64,000 nucleotides of DNA from Glycomyces tritici (GCF_030403505.1 NZ_JAUEMJ010000004.1:310001-374000); one strand, 5' to 3'; counted from the stretch's first letter, positions 36,665-46,208 are shown. Made by a program: numbers and translations. Notes: a model not told the origin generated them from the letters alone.

Positions 36665-37626
36665 TATTCCTGCCTCCGCAGTCTCGGGTCGAGCGATTCG
36701 CGCATGGCCTCGCCCAGGAGGGTGAAGCCGAGCGCCGTGACGATGATGCCGACGGCCGGGTAGATCGCCAGTTGCGGTGCGCCCGAAAGGAACCGCTGCG
36801 CATCCGCGAGCATCGTGCCCCACTCGGCGCTGCCCGGGTCGGGGTTGCCGAGGCCCAGGTACGAGAGCGCGGCGGCCTCGATGATCGCCGTCGCGAGCAC
36901 CAGCGTCGCCTGTACGATCACCGGGCCCAGCGAGTTCGGCAGGATGTGCGAGACCACGATCCGTCCCTTGGGGACGCCGATGGCGATGGCCGCGAGCACG
37001 TAGTCCGAATGGGCCTGGGCCAGCATCGAACCGCGCAGCAGCCGCGCGAAGATCGGGATCTGCGCGACCCCGACCGCGATCATCACCGTCCGCAGCGACG
37101 GCCCCAGCAGCGCCGCGACGCTCAACGCCAGCAGCAGCATCGGGATCGCCAGCGCCACGTCGACCGCGCGCATGATGACGGCCTCGAGGCGTTCGCCCCA
37201 GCGGCCGCCGAACGTGCCCGCCGCGGCGGCGACACCGCCGATGAACGCGCCCGCGACGAAGCCGATGAGCGTGGCCACGACGCCGACGAGCAGCGTCTGG
37301 CGGGCTCCGACGATCATGCGGGAGAACATGTCACGGCCGAGGTGGTCCAGGCCGAACCAGTTCTCCGGGCGCGGGCCCGGGAAGATGTTCCGGTTCAGGA
37401 AGACCTCGCGTCCCCAGGTCTGCGCGGTCGGATCGTACGGTGCGACCCACGGGCCGACGATCGCCACGAGGACGAACAGGCCCACGATGACCGCGCCGGT
37501 GATCGCCATGGGCGAGCGGCGCATCCGGCGGATCGACTGGCGCCACAGGGAACCGCTCTTGGCGTCCCGGGCGGTGGCCGTGGCCTCGATGAGCCGGTCG
37601 AGCTTCTCGATTTTCGCGATGGTCAT
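36664..37626 (-). CDS. dppC: Oligopeptide ABC importer permease (OppC/DppC type)
   Basis: This is a 320-residue inner-membrane permease with a cytosolic N-tail, a first helix (AITGAVIVGLFVLVAIVGPWVAP) and the OppC_N region. It continues with GLDHLGRDMFSRMIVGARQTL, and the EAA-type loop near GVPKGRIVVSHILPNSLGPVI. About six membrane helices are seen. The stop is shared with the dppD start, and its ATG overlaps the dppB stop by 4 nt. It forms the channel with DppB. Confidence 0.93.
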
Positions 37627-38630
37627 TTGCGCACCCGCACTCTCGGGTCGAGCAGGCCGTATGACAGGTCCACGAGGAGGTTGATGACCACGTAGAACAC
37701 GGCGATGACGAGGATGAAGCCCATGAGCGCCGGGTAGTCCCGCTCGGTCGTCGCCTGGTAGACGAACGAGCCGATGCCGCCGAACGCGAACACGCTCTCG
37801 GTGAGCACCGCGCCCGCGAAGAGGCTGCCGAGCAGCAGGCCGATGATCGTCGCGATCGGGAGCATCGCGTTGCGCATCACGTGGCGGCCGCGGATCGTGG
37901 AGGGCTTGAGGCCCTTCGCGTCAGCGGTGCGCACGTAGTCCTCGCCGACCACGTCGAGCACGCTCGCGCGGGTGATGCGGACGATGACCGCGAGCGGGAT
38001 CGAGGCGAGCGCGATCGCGGGCAGGATCAGGTGCTTGATCGCGTCCCAGGCGATGTCGAGCTCGCCGGTGATGAGCCCGTCGAGCACGCGCAGGCCCGTC
38101 ACTTCGGTGAAGTCGGCGCCGGCGGTCAGGCGGAACGTCGTCGGCAGCCACCCGAGCTCCTGCGCGAACACCACTTTCAGCATGGCGGCCAAGAAGAAGA
38201 TCGGAATGCACGTGCCCAGGAGCGAGCCGGAGACGGTGCTGAAGTCGACCCAGGTGCCGCGGCGCTTCGCCGCGAGGTACCCGAGCGGGATGCCCAGGCC
38301 GACGGCGATGAGCATGGCGGCCAAGGAGAGTTCGACGGTGGCGGGCAGGCGGTCGGCGAGCTCCGTCGCGATCGGACGTCCGCTCGACAGCGAGGAGCCG
38401 AAGTCGAGGCGGACGATCCGGGAGAGGAACTCGCCGTACTGGGTCCAGACCGGCTCGTCCAGACCCAGGGCGGCCCGCAGCGCCTCCCGCTGCTGGTCCG
38501 TGGCGTTCTCGGGGAGCAACCGGTTCTCGGGTCCGCCCGGAAGGGCTTTGAACCACGCGAACAGCAGCAGCGAGAGTCCCAAGAGCGCCACGGACAACTG
38601 CAGGAGGCGCTTAACGGTGTAGCGCAGCAT
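37623..38630 (-). CDS. dppB: Oligopeptide ABC importer permease (OppB/DppB type)
   Basis: This is a 335-residue permease. The N-terminal helix MLRYTVKRLLQLSVALLGLS is typical of OppB/DppB. A periplasmic loop contains PGGPENRLLPENAT, and the EAA-like loop lies near ADAKGLKPSTIRGRHVMRNAMLP. A frame open further upstream is only the overlap with the binding-protein gene. The ATG at 38630 is 20 nt after the dppA stop. Confidence 0.94.
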   Translation of the reverse strand: MLRYTVKRLLQLSVALLGLSLLLFAWFKALPGGPENRLLPENATDQQREALRAALGLDEPVWTQYGEFLSRIVRLDFGSSLSSGRPIATELADRLPATVELSLAAMLIAVGLGIPLGYLAAKRRGTWVDFSTVSGSLLGTCIPIFFLAAMLKVVFAQELGWLPTTFRLTAGADFTEVTGLRVLDGLITGELDIAWDAIKHLILPAIALASIPLAVIVRITRASVLDVVGEDYVRTADAKGLKPSTIRGRHVMRNAMLPIATIIGLLLGSLFAGAVLTESVFAFGGIGSFVYQATTERDYPALMGFILVIAVFYVVINLLVDLSYGLLDPRVRVRK

Positions 38631-38650
38631 ATTCGGCTGTAATCGTTCCG

Positions 38651-40393
38651 TCAGGAGCCGGTGGTGAAGTAGACCTGCGAGAAGTCCTCCCGCGTCAGCG
38701 GGGAGACGTCCGGCGGGTACACGTCCGGCGCGAACGCGATCGACGGCGGCGAGGACGAGATCGGCAGGCCCGGCAGCTCCGCCATCACGGCCTCGTTCGC
38801 GGTCTTCCACAGGTCCACGCGGGTGGCCTGGTCGGGCTCGGTGTTGGCGGCGGCGATCGCGTCGAACACCTCGGGGTTGTTGAAGCCCCATTCGGTGGAC
38901 TCGGTGGCGAACCAGGTGCCGAGGAAGTTGTACGGGTCGGCGAAGTCGCCGGTCCAGCCCAGCAGGTACAGCGGGCAGTCGCCGGAACGGGTGGTCGGGA
39001 TGTAGTCGACCCACGTGATCGGCTTGGCCTCCACCGTGACCCCCGCGGCCTGCAGGTCGGAGGAGATCATGTCGAAGATGTCCTTCGGCGCCGGCATGTA
39101 CGGCCGGGTCACGTCGGTCGGGTAGCAGAAGGTGATGGTGAGGTCTTCCGCGCCCGCGTCGGCGAGCATCTGCTTGGCCTTCTCGGCGTCGTAGTCATAG
39201 GTCGCGACGTCCTCCGAGTACCCCTCGAGGCTCGGCGGGATGAACTGGGTTGCGACCATGCCGCCGGCCGGGAGCACCGAGTTGACGATGCGCTCGCGGT
39301 CGATGGCGTAGGAGAGGGCCTCGCGGACGGCGTGGTCCTCGAGCGGGGCGTGGCTCTGCGTGTACGCGAGGTACAGCAGGTTGAAGACGCCGCGGACGGG
39401 CACCTGGTAGCCGTCCTCGATGAGCGCCTGGGCGTCGGCCGGGGCGGCGAGGTCGTAGCCGTGGATGTCGCCGGCCACGAGGGCCTGGCGGCGGGCGGTC
39501 TCGTCCGAGATGGTCTTGAAGATGACCGTCTTGACCTTCGCGGGCTCGCCGAAGTACTCGTCGTTGCGGGTGAGCACGACCTCCTGCGAGCTGTGGTCCC
39601 AGCTCTCGAGCTTGTAAGGCCCGGTGCCGGCGAGGGTGCCGACGGTCTGGGTGTACTCCGGCAGCGGCGAGTCGGCCGCGGGGATCGCGGCGTCGGCGAC
39701 GGCGTCGATCGAGGCCGGGCTGATGATCGAGAGCGATTCGAGGGTGAACGCGCCCGGGAAGCTCGAGGTGTACTTGCTCAGGCTGATGGTCGCGTCGAGG
39801 CCGTCGGCGGCGCAGCCCTTGTAGATCGACTCGGTGGTGATGCCCATGGCCGGGTCGTTCTCGGCGAAGCCGCCGAACACCGACGAGTAGTAGTAGGTGA
39901 AGTTCGGGGACTGGTAGCCCGCCTTGAAGTTCGCCCAGCGTTCGAAGTTCTTGCAGACGGCGGCGCCGTCGAGGGGCTGCCCGTCGTGGAAGGTCACGCC
40001 CTCACGCAGGTGGAACGTCCACTCCGTGCCTTCCTCGTTCTGCTCGTAGGACTCGGCGAGACCGGGAACGGTGTCGGTGCAGTCGGCGTCCAGGAGGGTG
40101 TCGAAGACCTGGCGGTTGACGCGGAAGGTCTCACCGTCGGAGGCGAGGATGGGGTCGAGGCTGGTCGGGTCGCCAGGGGTGCCGAAGACGAACGGCTGCG
40201 AATCGTTCCTGGCGGTGTCGGCTTCGGGGGTGCCGTCGGTGCGCTCAGGACACGAGAAGTCGAAGTCCTCGGCGGAGTCGGCGTCACCGCCGCCGTCGCC
40301 GTCGGAGCCGCAGGCGGCGAAGAGGCCCAATGCCAGAGCGGCGCTCGCCGCTGCGGCGAGGGCGCGCTTCGTTGGGGTTAGTGACGTGCGCAT
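38651..40393 (-). CDS. dppA: Peptide-binding lipoprotein of the ABC importer (SBP family 5)
   Basis: This is a 580-residue extracellular solute-binding lipoprotein. The signal peptide ends in the lipobox LFAAC (Cys near residue 28), followed by a Gly/Asp spacer. The SBP_bac_5 fold is shown by GTPGDPTSLDPILASDGETFRV, LAESYEQNEEGTEWTFHLREGVTFHDG and YAIDRERIV. It probably binds peptides; nickel or glycoside ligands cannot be excluded. ATG 40393 is preferred to the in-frame GTG 40405, which overlaps the ribosome-site region. First gene of the five-gene operon. Confidence 0.93.
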   Translation of the reverse strand: MRTSLTPTKRALAAAASAALALGLFAACGSDGDGGGDADSAEDFDFSCPERTDGTPEADTARNDSQPFVFGTPGDPTSLDPILASDGETFRVNRQVFDTLLDADCTDTVPGLAESYEQNEEGTEWTFHLREGVTFHDGQPLDGAAVCKNFERWANFKAGYQSPNFTYYYSSVFGGFAENDPAMGITTESIYKGCAADGLDATISLSKYTSSFPGAFTLESLSIISPASIDAVADAAIPAADSPLPEYTQTVGTLAGTGPYKLESWDHSSQEVVLTRNDEYFGEPAKVKTVIFKTISDETARRQALVAGDIHGYDLAAPADAQALIEDGYQVPVRGVFNLLYLAYTQSHAPLEDHAVREALSYAIDRERIVNSVLPAGGMVATQFIPPSLEGYSEDVATYDYDAEKAKQMLADAGAEDLTITFCYPTDVTRPYMPAPKDIFDMISSDLQAAGVTVEAKPITWVDYIPTTRSGDCPLYLLGWTGDFADPYNFLGTWFATESTEWGFNNPEVFDAIAAANTEPDQATRVDLWKTANEAVMAELPGLPISSSPPSIAFAPDVYPPDVSPLTREDFSQVYFTTGS

Positions 40394-40405
40394 AGGTTGT
40401 CTCAC

Positions 40406-40891
40406 CCGTCGTCGTTGGGTATTCGGAGGTAGAGACAGCCTAAGTGCAGGTGAGTTACACCACTGTTAAGCGTTATGTGATCGTGACCGTTTCGGCGAAT
40501 ATTGTTACCCAAATCGTAAGGATCGCACCGAAGTGAATCCCGTTGCGCCACAAGGGGACTCAAAACAGCCCCGCCTGACGCGCCCTAACGGAGAGCAAAC
40601 CTGCCAATTACAGAGCGCGGCGCCCCAACGACTTCGGGCCCATCGAACTCCCGATCGATCAGGACGCACCGGCCCGATCGAACAGGGCTCATCGGTGAAC
40701 AAAGGTCCCTGGGGCCACTGAACGCCGACAACCCGGACGCCCGGACTCCGGGACCCCTTCAAGACACCGGGTCCCGTCGACCCCGACGCCGAGCCCTGCC
40801 GACCCCAAGGACTCCGCCCCCGGGGGGCCCGGACCACTCAGGCTCGCGCCTTCGACTCCCCCGCAACTGCTCGCTCTCGAGCACCGCCAGT
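40406..40891. other. Gene-free stretch upstream of the peptide importer operon
   Basis: About 490 nt with no supported gene. The part next to dppA (40410-40520) is A/T-richer and should hold its promoter; TAGGCT on the minus strand at 40443-40438 is a possible -10. A 110-codon open frame at 40505-40837 (minus) is Gly/Arg/Ser-rich without any family-like or periodic feature, so I do not call it. Confidence 0.4.
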
Positions 40892-41000
40892 CGACACCCC
40901 TCCGGACGCCGCTAACCGACGTCCCTCCAGGCGCCGCTAACCGACGCCCCTCCGGACGCCACTAATCGACGCCCCTCCAGGCGCTGCTAGTCGACGTCCC
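40892..41000. repeat. 25-bp tandem repeat at the 3' end of recR
   Basis: Units lie at 40892-40916, 40917-40941, 40942-40966 and 40967-40991, with a fifth start at 40992 that is the recR end itself. Plus-strand consensus: CGACGyCCCTCCrGrCGCCrCTAAy. On the minus strand each unit includes GGrCGTCGryTAG, i.e. the last recR codons (Asp-Val-Asp) with stop. This is the same arrangement as at the oppF-like gene, with an unrelated sequence. Confidence 0.88.
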
Positions 41001-41583
41001 GGCGGCCCGAGAACGCCCGGCCGAGCGTCACCTCGTCCGCGTACTCCAGGTCCCCGCCCACGGGCAGACCGCTCGCGAGCCGGGTCACCTTGAACCCCAT
41101 GGGCTTGATGAGCATCGCCAGGTAGGTGGCGGTCGCCTCGCCCTCGGTATTCGGGTCCGTGGCCAGGATCAGCTCCTTCGTCTCTCCCTTTTGGAGACGG
41201 ATCAAGAGTTGGCGGATCCGCAGGTCGTCAGGGCCGATGCCCTCCAGCGGATTGATCGCACCGCCCAGCACGTGGTACCGGCCGCGGAACTCCCCGGTGC
41301 GCTCGATCGCGAGCACGTCCTTGGGTTCCTCGACGACGCAGATGAGCGCCTCCGACCGGCGCGGGTCCCGGCAGATGCCGCACTGCTCGGCCTCGGTCAC
41401 ATTGCCGCAGGTCTCGCAGAAGCGCACCTGGGCCTTGACCCGCTCGAGCGCGGAAGTGAGGCGCTCGACATCGACGCTCTCAGAGGCCAGCAGATGGAAG
41501 GCGAGCCGCTGGGCGCTCTTCGGGCCGATGCCCGGGAGCTGGCCCAGCTCTTCGATGAGGTCGCCCAAAGCCCCGTCGTACAA
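40987..41583 (-). CDS. recR: Recombination mediator RecR
   Basis: RecR works with RecO (and RecF) to load RecA at gaps. The 198-residue protein has the HhH segment [20 protein letters not shown] (about 13-32), the zinc finger [18 protein letters not shown] (C-x2-C...C-x2-C, about 56-73), and the Toprim domain with [13 protein letters not shown] and [12 protein letters not shown]. The length is typical. It forms the conserved block dnaX-ybaB-recR. Confidence 0.97.
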   Translation of the reverse strand: MYDGALGDLIEELGQLPGIGPKSAQRLAFHLLASESVDVERLTSALERVKAQVRFCETCGNVTEAEQCGICRDPRRSEALICVVEEPKDVLAIERTGEFRGRYHVLGGAINPLEGIGPDDLRIRQLLIRLQKGETKELILATDPNTEGEATATYLAMLIKPMGFKVTRLASGLPVGGDLEYADEVTLGRAFSGRRDVD

Positions 41584-41696
41584 GGATCTCTCTTTTCCTG
41601 CGGCTCGTTCGCGGTCAATGTGGGGGTGGCGGCTGGTGAACGGCGCAAACGCGCCGGGGCCCTTGCGGCCCTAGGAGGTCGTTCCTGGTTCCTGGT

Positions 41697-42041
41697 CTAC
41701 ATTCCGGGGATGCCGAGGCCGCCGGTCATGCCGCCGAGGGCGTCGCCGAGCGGGCCCATCTTCTCGGCGGCGAGGCGCTTGGCGTCCGCGTTGGCAGCCT
41801 GGACCGCGGCGAGGATGAGGTCTTCGAGGGTCTCGACGTCTTCGGGGTCGATCGCCTTCGGGTCGATCTTGACACCCTTGAGCTCGCCGTCGCCGGTGAC
41901 CGTGGCGCTCACGAGCCCGCCGCCGGCGGAGGCGGTGACCTCGGACTCGGCCAGTTCGGCCTGAGCCTGCATCATGTCGGCCTGCATCTGCTGCGCCTGC
42001 TGCAGCATCTTCTGCAGGTCTCCTCCTGCGAACATGTCCAT
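41697..42041 (-). CDS. ybaB: YbaB/EbfC nucleoid-associated protein
   Basis: This is a 114-residue YbaB/EbfC dimeric DNA-binding protein encoded between dnaX and recR. The helix [24 protein letters not shown] (about 9-32) is followed by the strand set [20 protein letters not shown] and the helix [15 protein letters not shown] Gly/Met-rich tail ends the protein. ATG 42041 is preceded by GAGGAG. A longer open frame upstream runs through the hairpin region and is not coding. Confidence 0.92.
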   Translation of the reverse strand: MDMFAGGDLQKMLQQAQQMQADMMQAQAELAESEVTASAGGGLVSATVTGDGELKGVKIDPKAIDPEDVETLEDLILAAVQAANADAKRLAAEKMGPLGDALGGMTGGLGIPGM

Positions 42042-42117
42042 GTCACTCCTCGCCGTCGGCTCCGGGTCTCCTAGGTGTCCCGCCAGCCTAGCCGTCTCGG
42101 GCGACATCCGTGTTGTG

Positions 42118-42298
42118 GCGGGCGGCCGAGGTGGTGTCTCGGCCGCCCGCGTGTGCTCCCGCGGGAGCGAGGGGCGGTAGGGCATCTGGCGGGGACCGCG
42201 CGCGGCCGGATTGCCGCGCGCGACCTCGGTATGGCGACGTTCGCGAATCCCCTTCTGTCGCCGCCATCCCGCTGATGCCCGATGGCGTTTTTGCCATC
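42118..42298. other. Hairpin cluster between dnaX and ybaB
   Basis: Within the 369-nt gap lie three perfect stem-loops: 13 bp at 42118-42130 / 42138-42150, 10 bp at 42197-42206 / 42213-42222, and GATGGC-GTTTTT-GCCATC at 42281-42298. The first could stop transcription from dnaX before ybaB. No gene is supported in the gap. Confidence 0.55.
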
Positions 42299-42344
42299 TA
42301 CTACAACACGATGGGTAGCGGAGTGGCAACAGAAGTTTTCCGCC

Positions 42345-42399
42345 TGTGGATAACCCACCGCAAAATCAGTGTTATTGCAGGTAGGAAGCCTGTGGATAA
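42345..42399 (-). promoter_or_regulatory. Two perfect DnaA boxes downstream of dnaX
   Basis: TGTGGATAA (complement of TTATCCACA) occurs at 42345-42353 and again at 42391-42399, same orientation, 46 bp apart, in an A/T-rich patch that directly follows the dnaX stop codon. The site is not next to dnaA or dnaN within this window, so it is not evidently oriC. It may titrate or recharge DnaA. Confidence 0.65.
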
Positions 42400-42410
42400 C
42401 TTTGGGGAAT

Positions 42411-44423
42411 TCAGGCGATCTGCTTGGCGCTGAAGGCGGTCGTCAGGAGCTTCACGGCCTGCTCCTCGCTCGTGCCGAAGCCGCCCGGGGCGACGGGGTC
42501 GTCAGGGCTCGGCTCGTCGAAGTCGTCCGCAGGAGGCTCCTCGAAGGACTCCGCGGCCGGCGGCGGGGCCTGGCGGGACGGGGCGCCCTGCTGCCGAGCG
42601 CTCTGCGCCTGGCCGTTCGACGAGCCCGCAGGCGCGGGGCGGCTCGGCGCCGGGCTAGGCGCCGGTCCCGTTCCCGCTTTTGGGAGGCTCCCGGCCTCCC
42701 CCACTTCGCACCGGATCTTCCAGTTGCCGCCGAGGACGTCGTTGAGAACCCCCACGACGATCCCGTACGCGGGCTCCTTCTGCAGGTTCTCCGCATGGAA
42801 GGAGTGCTTGAAGGCGAGCACCACTTCGTTGTCCGTGGCGTCGGCGATCGTCGCATCCTGCAGCAGCGCCGCAGTGGTGCGCTTCTTGTCCTTGACCGCC
42901 ATCATGATCCGGTCCCACTGGCGCCGGATCGAAGCGGCTGAGGCCCCACCGGACTCGGCGACCGGCGCGTACGCCGGAGCCGCCGGCTCGGCGGCCGGGA
43001 CGGGCTCGGCGTCGGCCCAGTCGTCAGCGGGCGCCGCGGGCTCGGGCACCGGCGGGCTCGCCTGCGGGGCTTCGTCTTCCCAGGGCGGCACGGCGACCGG
43101 AGCGGCCGGCACTGCGGCCGTCTCCTCTGCGGGCGGCGGCGGGACCGGTGCCGGAGTCGCGGCAGGGACGGGAGCAGCGGGCTCGGCGGTCTTCGCCAGC
43201 GCGGCGCGTGCCGCGGCGGCGCCGCCGGTCGGGATTTCGCGCGCCGGCGCCGCGAAGGCGGCTCCGGCGGCGCGCTGCTCGAGGGTTTCGAGGCGCTGGG
43301 TGAGTCCGGCCATGGATTCGTCGGAGCCGGGCAGGATGGCGCGGACGCAGGCGAGTTCGAGGAGGAGGCGGGGGGCGGTGGCGCCGCGCATGCTGGCGAG
43401 TCCGGCGGCGATGACCTCGGCCATGCGGGTGATGGTGGAGGTGCCCATGCGGGTGGCCTGGCTGGTCATCTTGGCGAGCTGGTCGGCGGGGGCGTCGACG
43501 AGGCCGGAGGAGCCCGCGTCGGGGACCTGGTGGAGGACGATGAGGTCGCGGAGGCGTTCGAGGAGGTCGCCGGCGAAGCGGCGGGGGTCGTGGCCGCCTT
43601 CGACGACGCGTTCGACGACTTCCATGACGGCGCGGCCGTCGGCGGCGGCGAAGGCTTCGCACATTTCGTCGAGGAGTCCGGCGTCGGTGACGCCGAGGAG
43701 TCCGGCGGCGCGTTCGTAGGTGACGCCTTCGGGTCCGGCGCCGGCGATGAGCTGGTCGAGGACGGAGAGGGTGTCGCGGGCGGAGCCGCCGCCGGAGCGG
43801 ACGACGAGGGGGAGGACGTCGTCGGCGACGACGGCGCCTTCTTCGTCGCAGAGCCTGCGGCAGAGTTCGCGCATCGCGGGCGGGGCGATGAGGCGGAAGG
43901 GGTAGTGGTGGGTGCGGGAGCGGATGGTGGGGAGGACCTTGTCCGGCTCGGTGGTGGCGAAGATGAAGAGGACGTATTCGGGGGGTTCTTCGACGAGTTT
44001 GAGGAGGGCGTTGAAGCCTGCGGCGGTGACCATGTGGGCTTCGTCGATGATGTAGATCTTGAAGCGGGAGTCGACGGGGGCGAAGACGGCGCGTTCGCGC
44101 AGTTCGCGGGCGTCGTCGACGCCGCCGTGGCTGGCGGCGTCGATCTCGATGACGTCGACGGAGCCGTGGCCGTCTGCGGCGAGGGCGCGGCAGGAGCGGC
44201 ATTCGCCGCAGGGTTCGGGGGTGGGGCCCTGGGCGCAGTTGAGGGAGCGGGCGAGGATGCGGGCGGAGGAGGTCTTGCCGCAGCCGCGGGGGCCTGAGAA
44301 GAGGTAGGCGTGGTTGAGGCGCCCGGCGCGGATGGCGTTGATGAGCGGTTCGGTGACGTGCTCTTGGCCGACGACCTCTGCGAAGGTCTGCGGCCGGTAT
44401 TTGCGGTACAGCGCGAGTGCCAC
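42411..44423 (-). CDS. dnaX: DNA polymerase III subunits gamma/tau
   Basis: DnaX is the clamp-loader ATPase of the replisome. The 670-residue protein has Walker A GPRGCGKTS (about 44-52), the zinc cluster CGECRSC after LNCAQGPTPEP, Walker B IIDEAHM, and sensor motif SGGGSARDTLS. Domain III follows. Residues 370-520 are an Ala/Pro-rich linker. A polymerase-binding C-terminal domain (RRQWDRIMMAVKDKKRTTAALLQDA) comes next, then another Pro/Ala tail. No slippery A-run was seen that would give a short gamma form by frameshift. First gene of dnaX-ybaB-recR. Confidence 0.96.
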   Translation of the reverse strand: MALALYRKYRPQTFAEVVGQEHVTEPLINAIRAGRLNHAYLFSGPRGCGKTSSARILARSLNCAQGPTPEPCGECRSCRALAADGHGSVDVIEIDAASHGGVDDARELRERAVFAPVDSRFKIYIIDEAHMVTAAGFNALLKLVEEPPEYVLFIFATTEPDKVLPTIRSRTHHYPFRLIAPPAMRELCRRLCDEEGAVVADDVLPLVVRSGGGSARDTLSVLDQLIAGAGPEGVTYERAAGLLGVTDAGLLDEMCEAFAAADGRAVMEVVERVVEGGHDPRRFAGDLLERLRDLIVLHQVPDAGSSGLVDAPADQLAKMTSQATRMGTSTITRMAEVIAAGLASMRGATAPRLLLELACVRAILPGSDESMAGLTQRLETLEQRAAGAAFAAPAREIPTGGAAAARAALAKTAEPAAPVPAATPAPVPPPPAEETAAVPAAPVAVPPWEDEAPQASPPVPEPAAPADDWADAEPVPAAEPAAPAYAPVAESGGASAASIRRQWDRIMMAVKDKKRTTAALLQDATIADATDNEVVLAFKHSFHAENLQKEPAYGIVVGVLNDVLGGNWKIRCEVGEAGSLPKAGTGPAPSPAPSRPAPAGSSNGQAQSARQQGAPSRQAPPPAAESFEEPPADDFDEPSPDDPVAPGGFGTSEEQAVKLLTTAFSAKQIA

Positions 44424-44603
44424 GTCTTCCTCCTGCTGGCCGGGGCTCTTCCGTTCCTGCCAGGGTACGGCCTGGCTCTGACATATGGCGGCGCGACCGG
44501 TGGAGTTGGTGCGGGCGGCACAGCAGGGGCCGCGGCGTGTCGGGTGGTGTCGGTATCTCGTTGTTTTCGGGCGTTCTCGGGGGTGGCTTCGCTCACGTGT
44601 AAG

Positions 44604-44644
44604 CGGTATCCTCTAACGATACCGACGCATTTAAACGTTTCAAT
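44604..44644 (+). promoter_or_regulatory. Two palindromes upstream of the secreted esterase gene
   Basis: CGGTATC-N7-GATACCG (44604-44624) is a perfect 7-7-7 inverted repeat. TTAAACGTTTCA (44631-44642), with central CG, has the form of LacI-family operators that control sugar-utilisation genes in actinobacteria. The latter ends just before the AAGGAG ribosome site, so bound repressor would block the transcript. Confidence 0.55.
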
Positions 44645-44659
44645 GTAAGGAGTTCCCCC

Positions 44660-46132
44660 TTGCGCACTCCCGCTCCATCCCGCGCCAGACTGGCGCGCTG
44701 GTTCGCCGCGGTGACCGTCGCCGTCTGCACGGCCGCGGGCCTCACCGCCCTCACGGCCGCTCCGGCGTCCGCCGTCGAGACCAACGTCTGGTACCGGATC
44801 GTCAACGACCAGACCGGCCTCGCCGTCAGCATCGAAGGCGGCTCCACCACCGCGGGCGCGAAAGCCGTCCTCGCCACCACGTCGAACGCGACCAGCCAGC
44901 AGTTCCGCTTCGTCGACTCCGGCAGCGGCTACTACCGGATCCAGGCCCGGCACTCGAATCAGGTACTCGACGTCTACGCCAAGTCCACCGCCAACGGCGC
45001 CGACATCGTCCAGTGGGCCGACAACAACGGCACCAACCAGCAGTGGCAGGTCAACAACCAGTCCGACGGCAGCGTCGAACTCGTGAACCGCAACTCGGGC
45101 AAGGCCCTCGACAACTGGGAGGGGGCGACCACCGCGGGCAGCCGCGTCTCGCAGTACACCCGCAACAACCTCGAGACGCAGCACTGGAAGCTCGTGCCGG
45201 TCGAGACGGGCGGCACCTCCGGGAACGGCTCCCTCACCGACCCGAACGTCCAGTTCTACGGGCGCTGGGACAAGGACAACGCCACCTGGTACCAGATGGG
45301 CTGGGCCGGCGGGTACGTCGAGACCGCCTTCACCGGCTCCTCGATCGGCGTGAAGCTGCGCAACACCATCGACATGTGGTACTCGATCGACGGCGGCAAC
45401 GAGACCTGGATGCGGAACGTCTCCGGGAACGTGACCGTCAGGAGCGGCCTCAGCGGCACCCACACGATCCGCATCGGCTTCCGCGAGCGGGCCGGCTCCT
45501 ACACCGGCGACCCGTCCTTCGGCGGGTTCATCCTCGGCTCGGGCGGCGCGACCAGCGCGACCGTGCGGCCCGACAAGCACATCGAGTTCATCGGCGACTC
45601 CATCACCGTCGGCTCGCCGAACGCGAACCGTCCCTTCTCGACCTACGCGTGGAACTCGGCCGAAGCGGTCGGCGCCTCCCACATGCAGGTCGCCGAAGGC
45701 GGCGCGTGCGTCTCGACCACCGACTGCCGCGGCATGGTCGACTGGTTCCTGCGCACCACCAACCAGGACGCGAACGACATGTGGGAGTTCAACACCTACG
45801 AGACCGACGTGGTCGTCATCAACCTGGGCACCAACAACAAGGTGTCCGCGGCGCAGTTCCAGGCCGACTACATCCTGCTGCTGCAGCGGGTCCGTCAGTC
45901 GTACCCGAACGCGGAGATCCTCGCGATGGGCGTCTTCCGCGAACGCCTGCTCACGGAGGTGCAGAACGCCGTCGCCAACCGCAACAACGCCGGTGACTCG
46001 AAGGTCCACTACGTCGACACCCGCGGCTGGGTGAATGCGTCCACCGACACCAGCGACAACGTGCATCCGCACGACGCCGGCCACGCGAAGATCGCCGGCC
46101 TGCTGACGCCGATCCTGCGCCAGTACCTGTAA
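44660..46132 (+). CDS. Secreted esterase: ricin-type CBM13 plus CE2-like SGNH hydrolase
   Basis: This is a 490-residue secreted enzyme. The signal peptide (RLARWFAAVTVAVCTAAGLTA, cleaved after PASA near residue 38) is followed by a beta-trefoil CBM13. The trefoil repeats include YRIVNDQTGLAVSIEGG, YRIQARHSNQVLDVYAKS, QQWQV and QHWKLVPV. A jelly-roll (about 195-305) and an SGNH domain come next, with FIGDSITVG (nucleophile Ser), NLGTNN and DNVHPHDAGH (catalytic Asp/His). This is the domain order of CE2-like carbohydrate acetyl esterases acting on plant polysaccharides. TTG 44660 has AAGGAG 7 nt upstream. LacI-like operator in front. Confidence 0.88.
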   Translation: MRTPAPSRARLARWFAAVTVAVCTAAGLTALTAAPASAVETNVWYRIVNDQTGLAVSIEGGSTTAGAKAVLATTSNATSQQFRFVDSGSGYYRIQARHSNQVLDVYAKSTANGADIVQWADNNGTNQQWQVNNQSDGSVELVNRNSGKALDNWEGATTAGSRVSQYTRNNLETQHWKLVPVETGGTSGNGSLTDPNVQFYGRWDKDNATWYQMGWAGGYVETAFTGSSIGVKLRNTIDMWYSIDGGNETWMRNVSGNVTVRSGLSGTHTIRIGFRERAGSYTGDPSFGGFILGSGGATSATVRPDKHIEFIGDSITVGSPNANRPFSTYAWNSAEAVGASHMQVAEGGACVSTTDCRGMVDWFLRTTNQDANDMWEFNTYETDVVVINLGTNNKVSAAQFQADYILLLQRVRQSYPNAEILAMGVFRERLLTEVQNAVANRNNAGDSKVHYVDTRGWVNASTDTSDNVHPHDAGHAKIAGLLTPILRQYL

Positions 46133-46139
46133 GCGCAAC

Positions 46140-46206
46140 GCGGCGGCCGCCCCTGGTATCGGCGGCCGCCGCACCCAGAGGCGGTGCCCGAACGGGCACC
46201 GCCTCT
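46140..46206. terminator. Two strong hairpins between convergent genes
   Basis: 12-bp stem 46140-46151 / 46161-46172, and 13-bp stem 46177-46189 / 46194-46206 with loop GAAC. The first serves the esterase gene (+), the second the permease gene (-) ending at 46209. No T run. Confidence 0.8.
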
Positions 46207-46208
46207 CC

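Noticed and set aside
40505..40837. Open frame of 110 codons on the minus strand
   Set aside because: Composition is Gly/Arg/Ser/Pro noise, with no ribosome site, no codon-position bias distinct from the antisense frames, and no recognisable family.
42118..42410. Chromosomal origin oriC
   Set aside because: There are only two DnaA boxes, and no dnaA/dnaN genes adjoin; too little for an origin.
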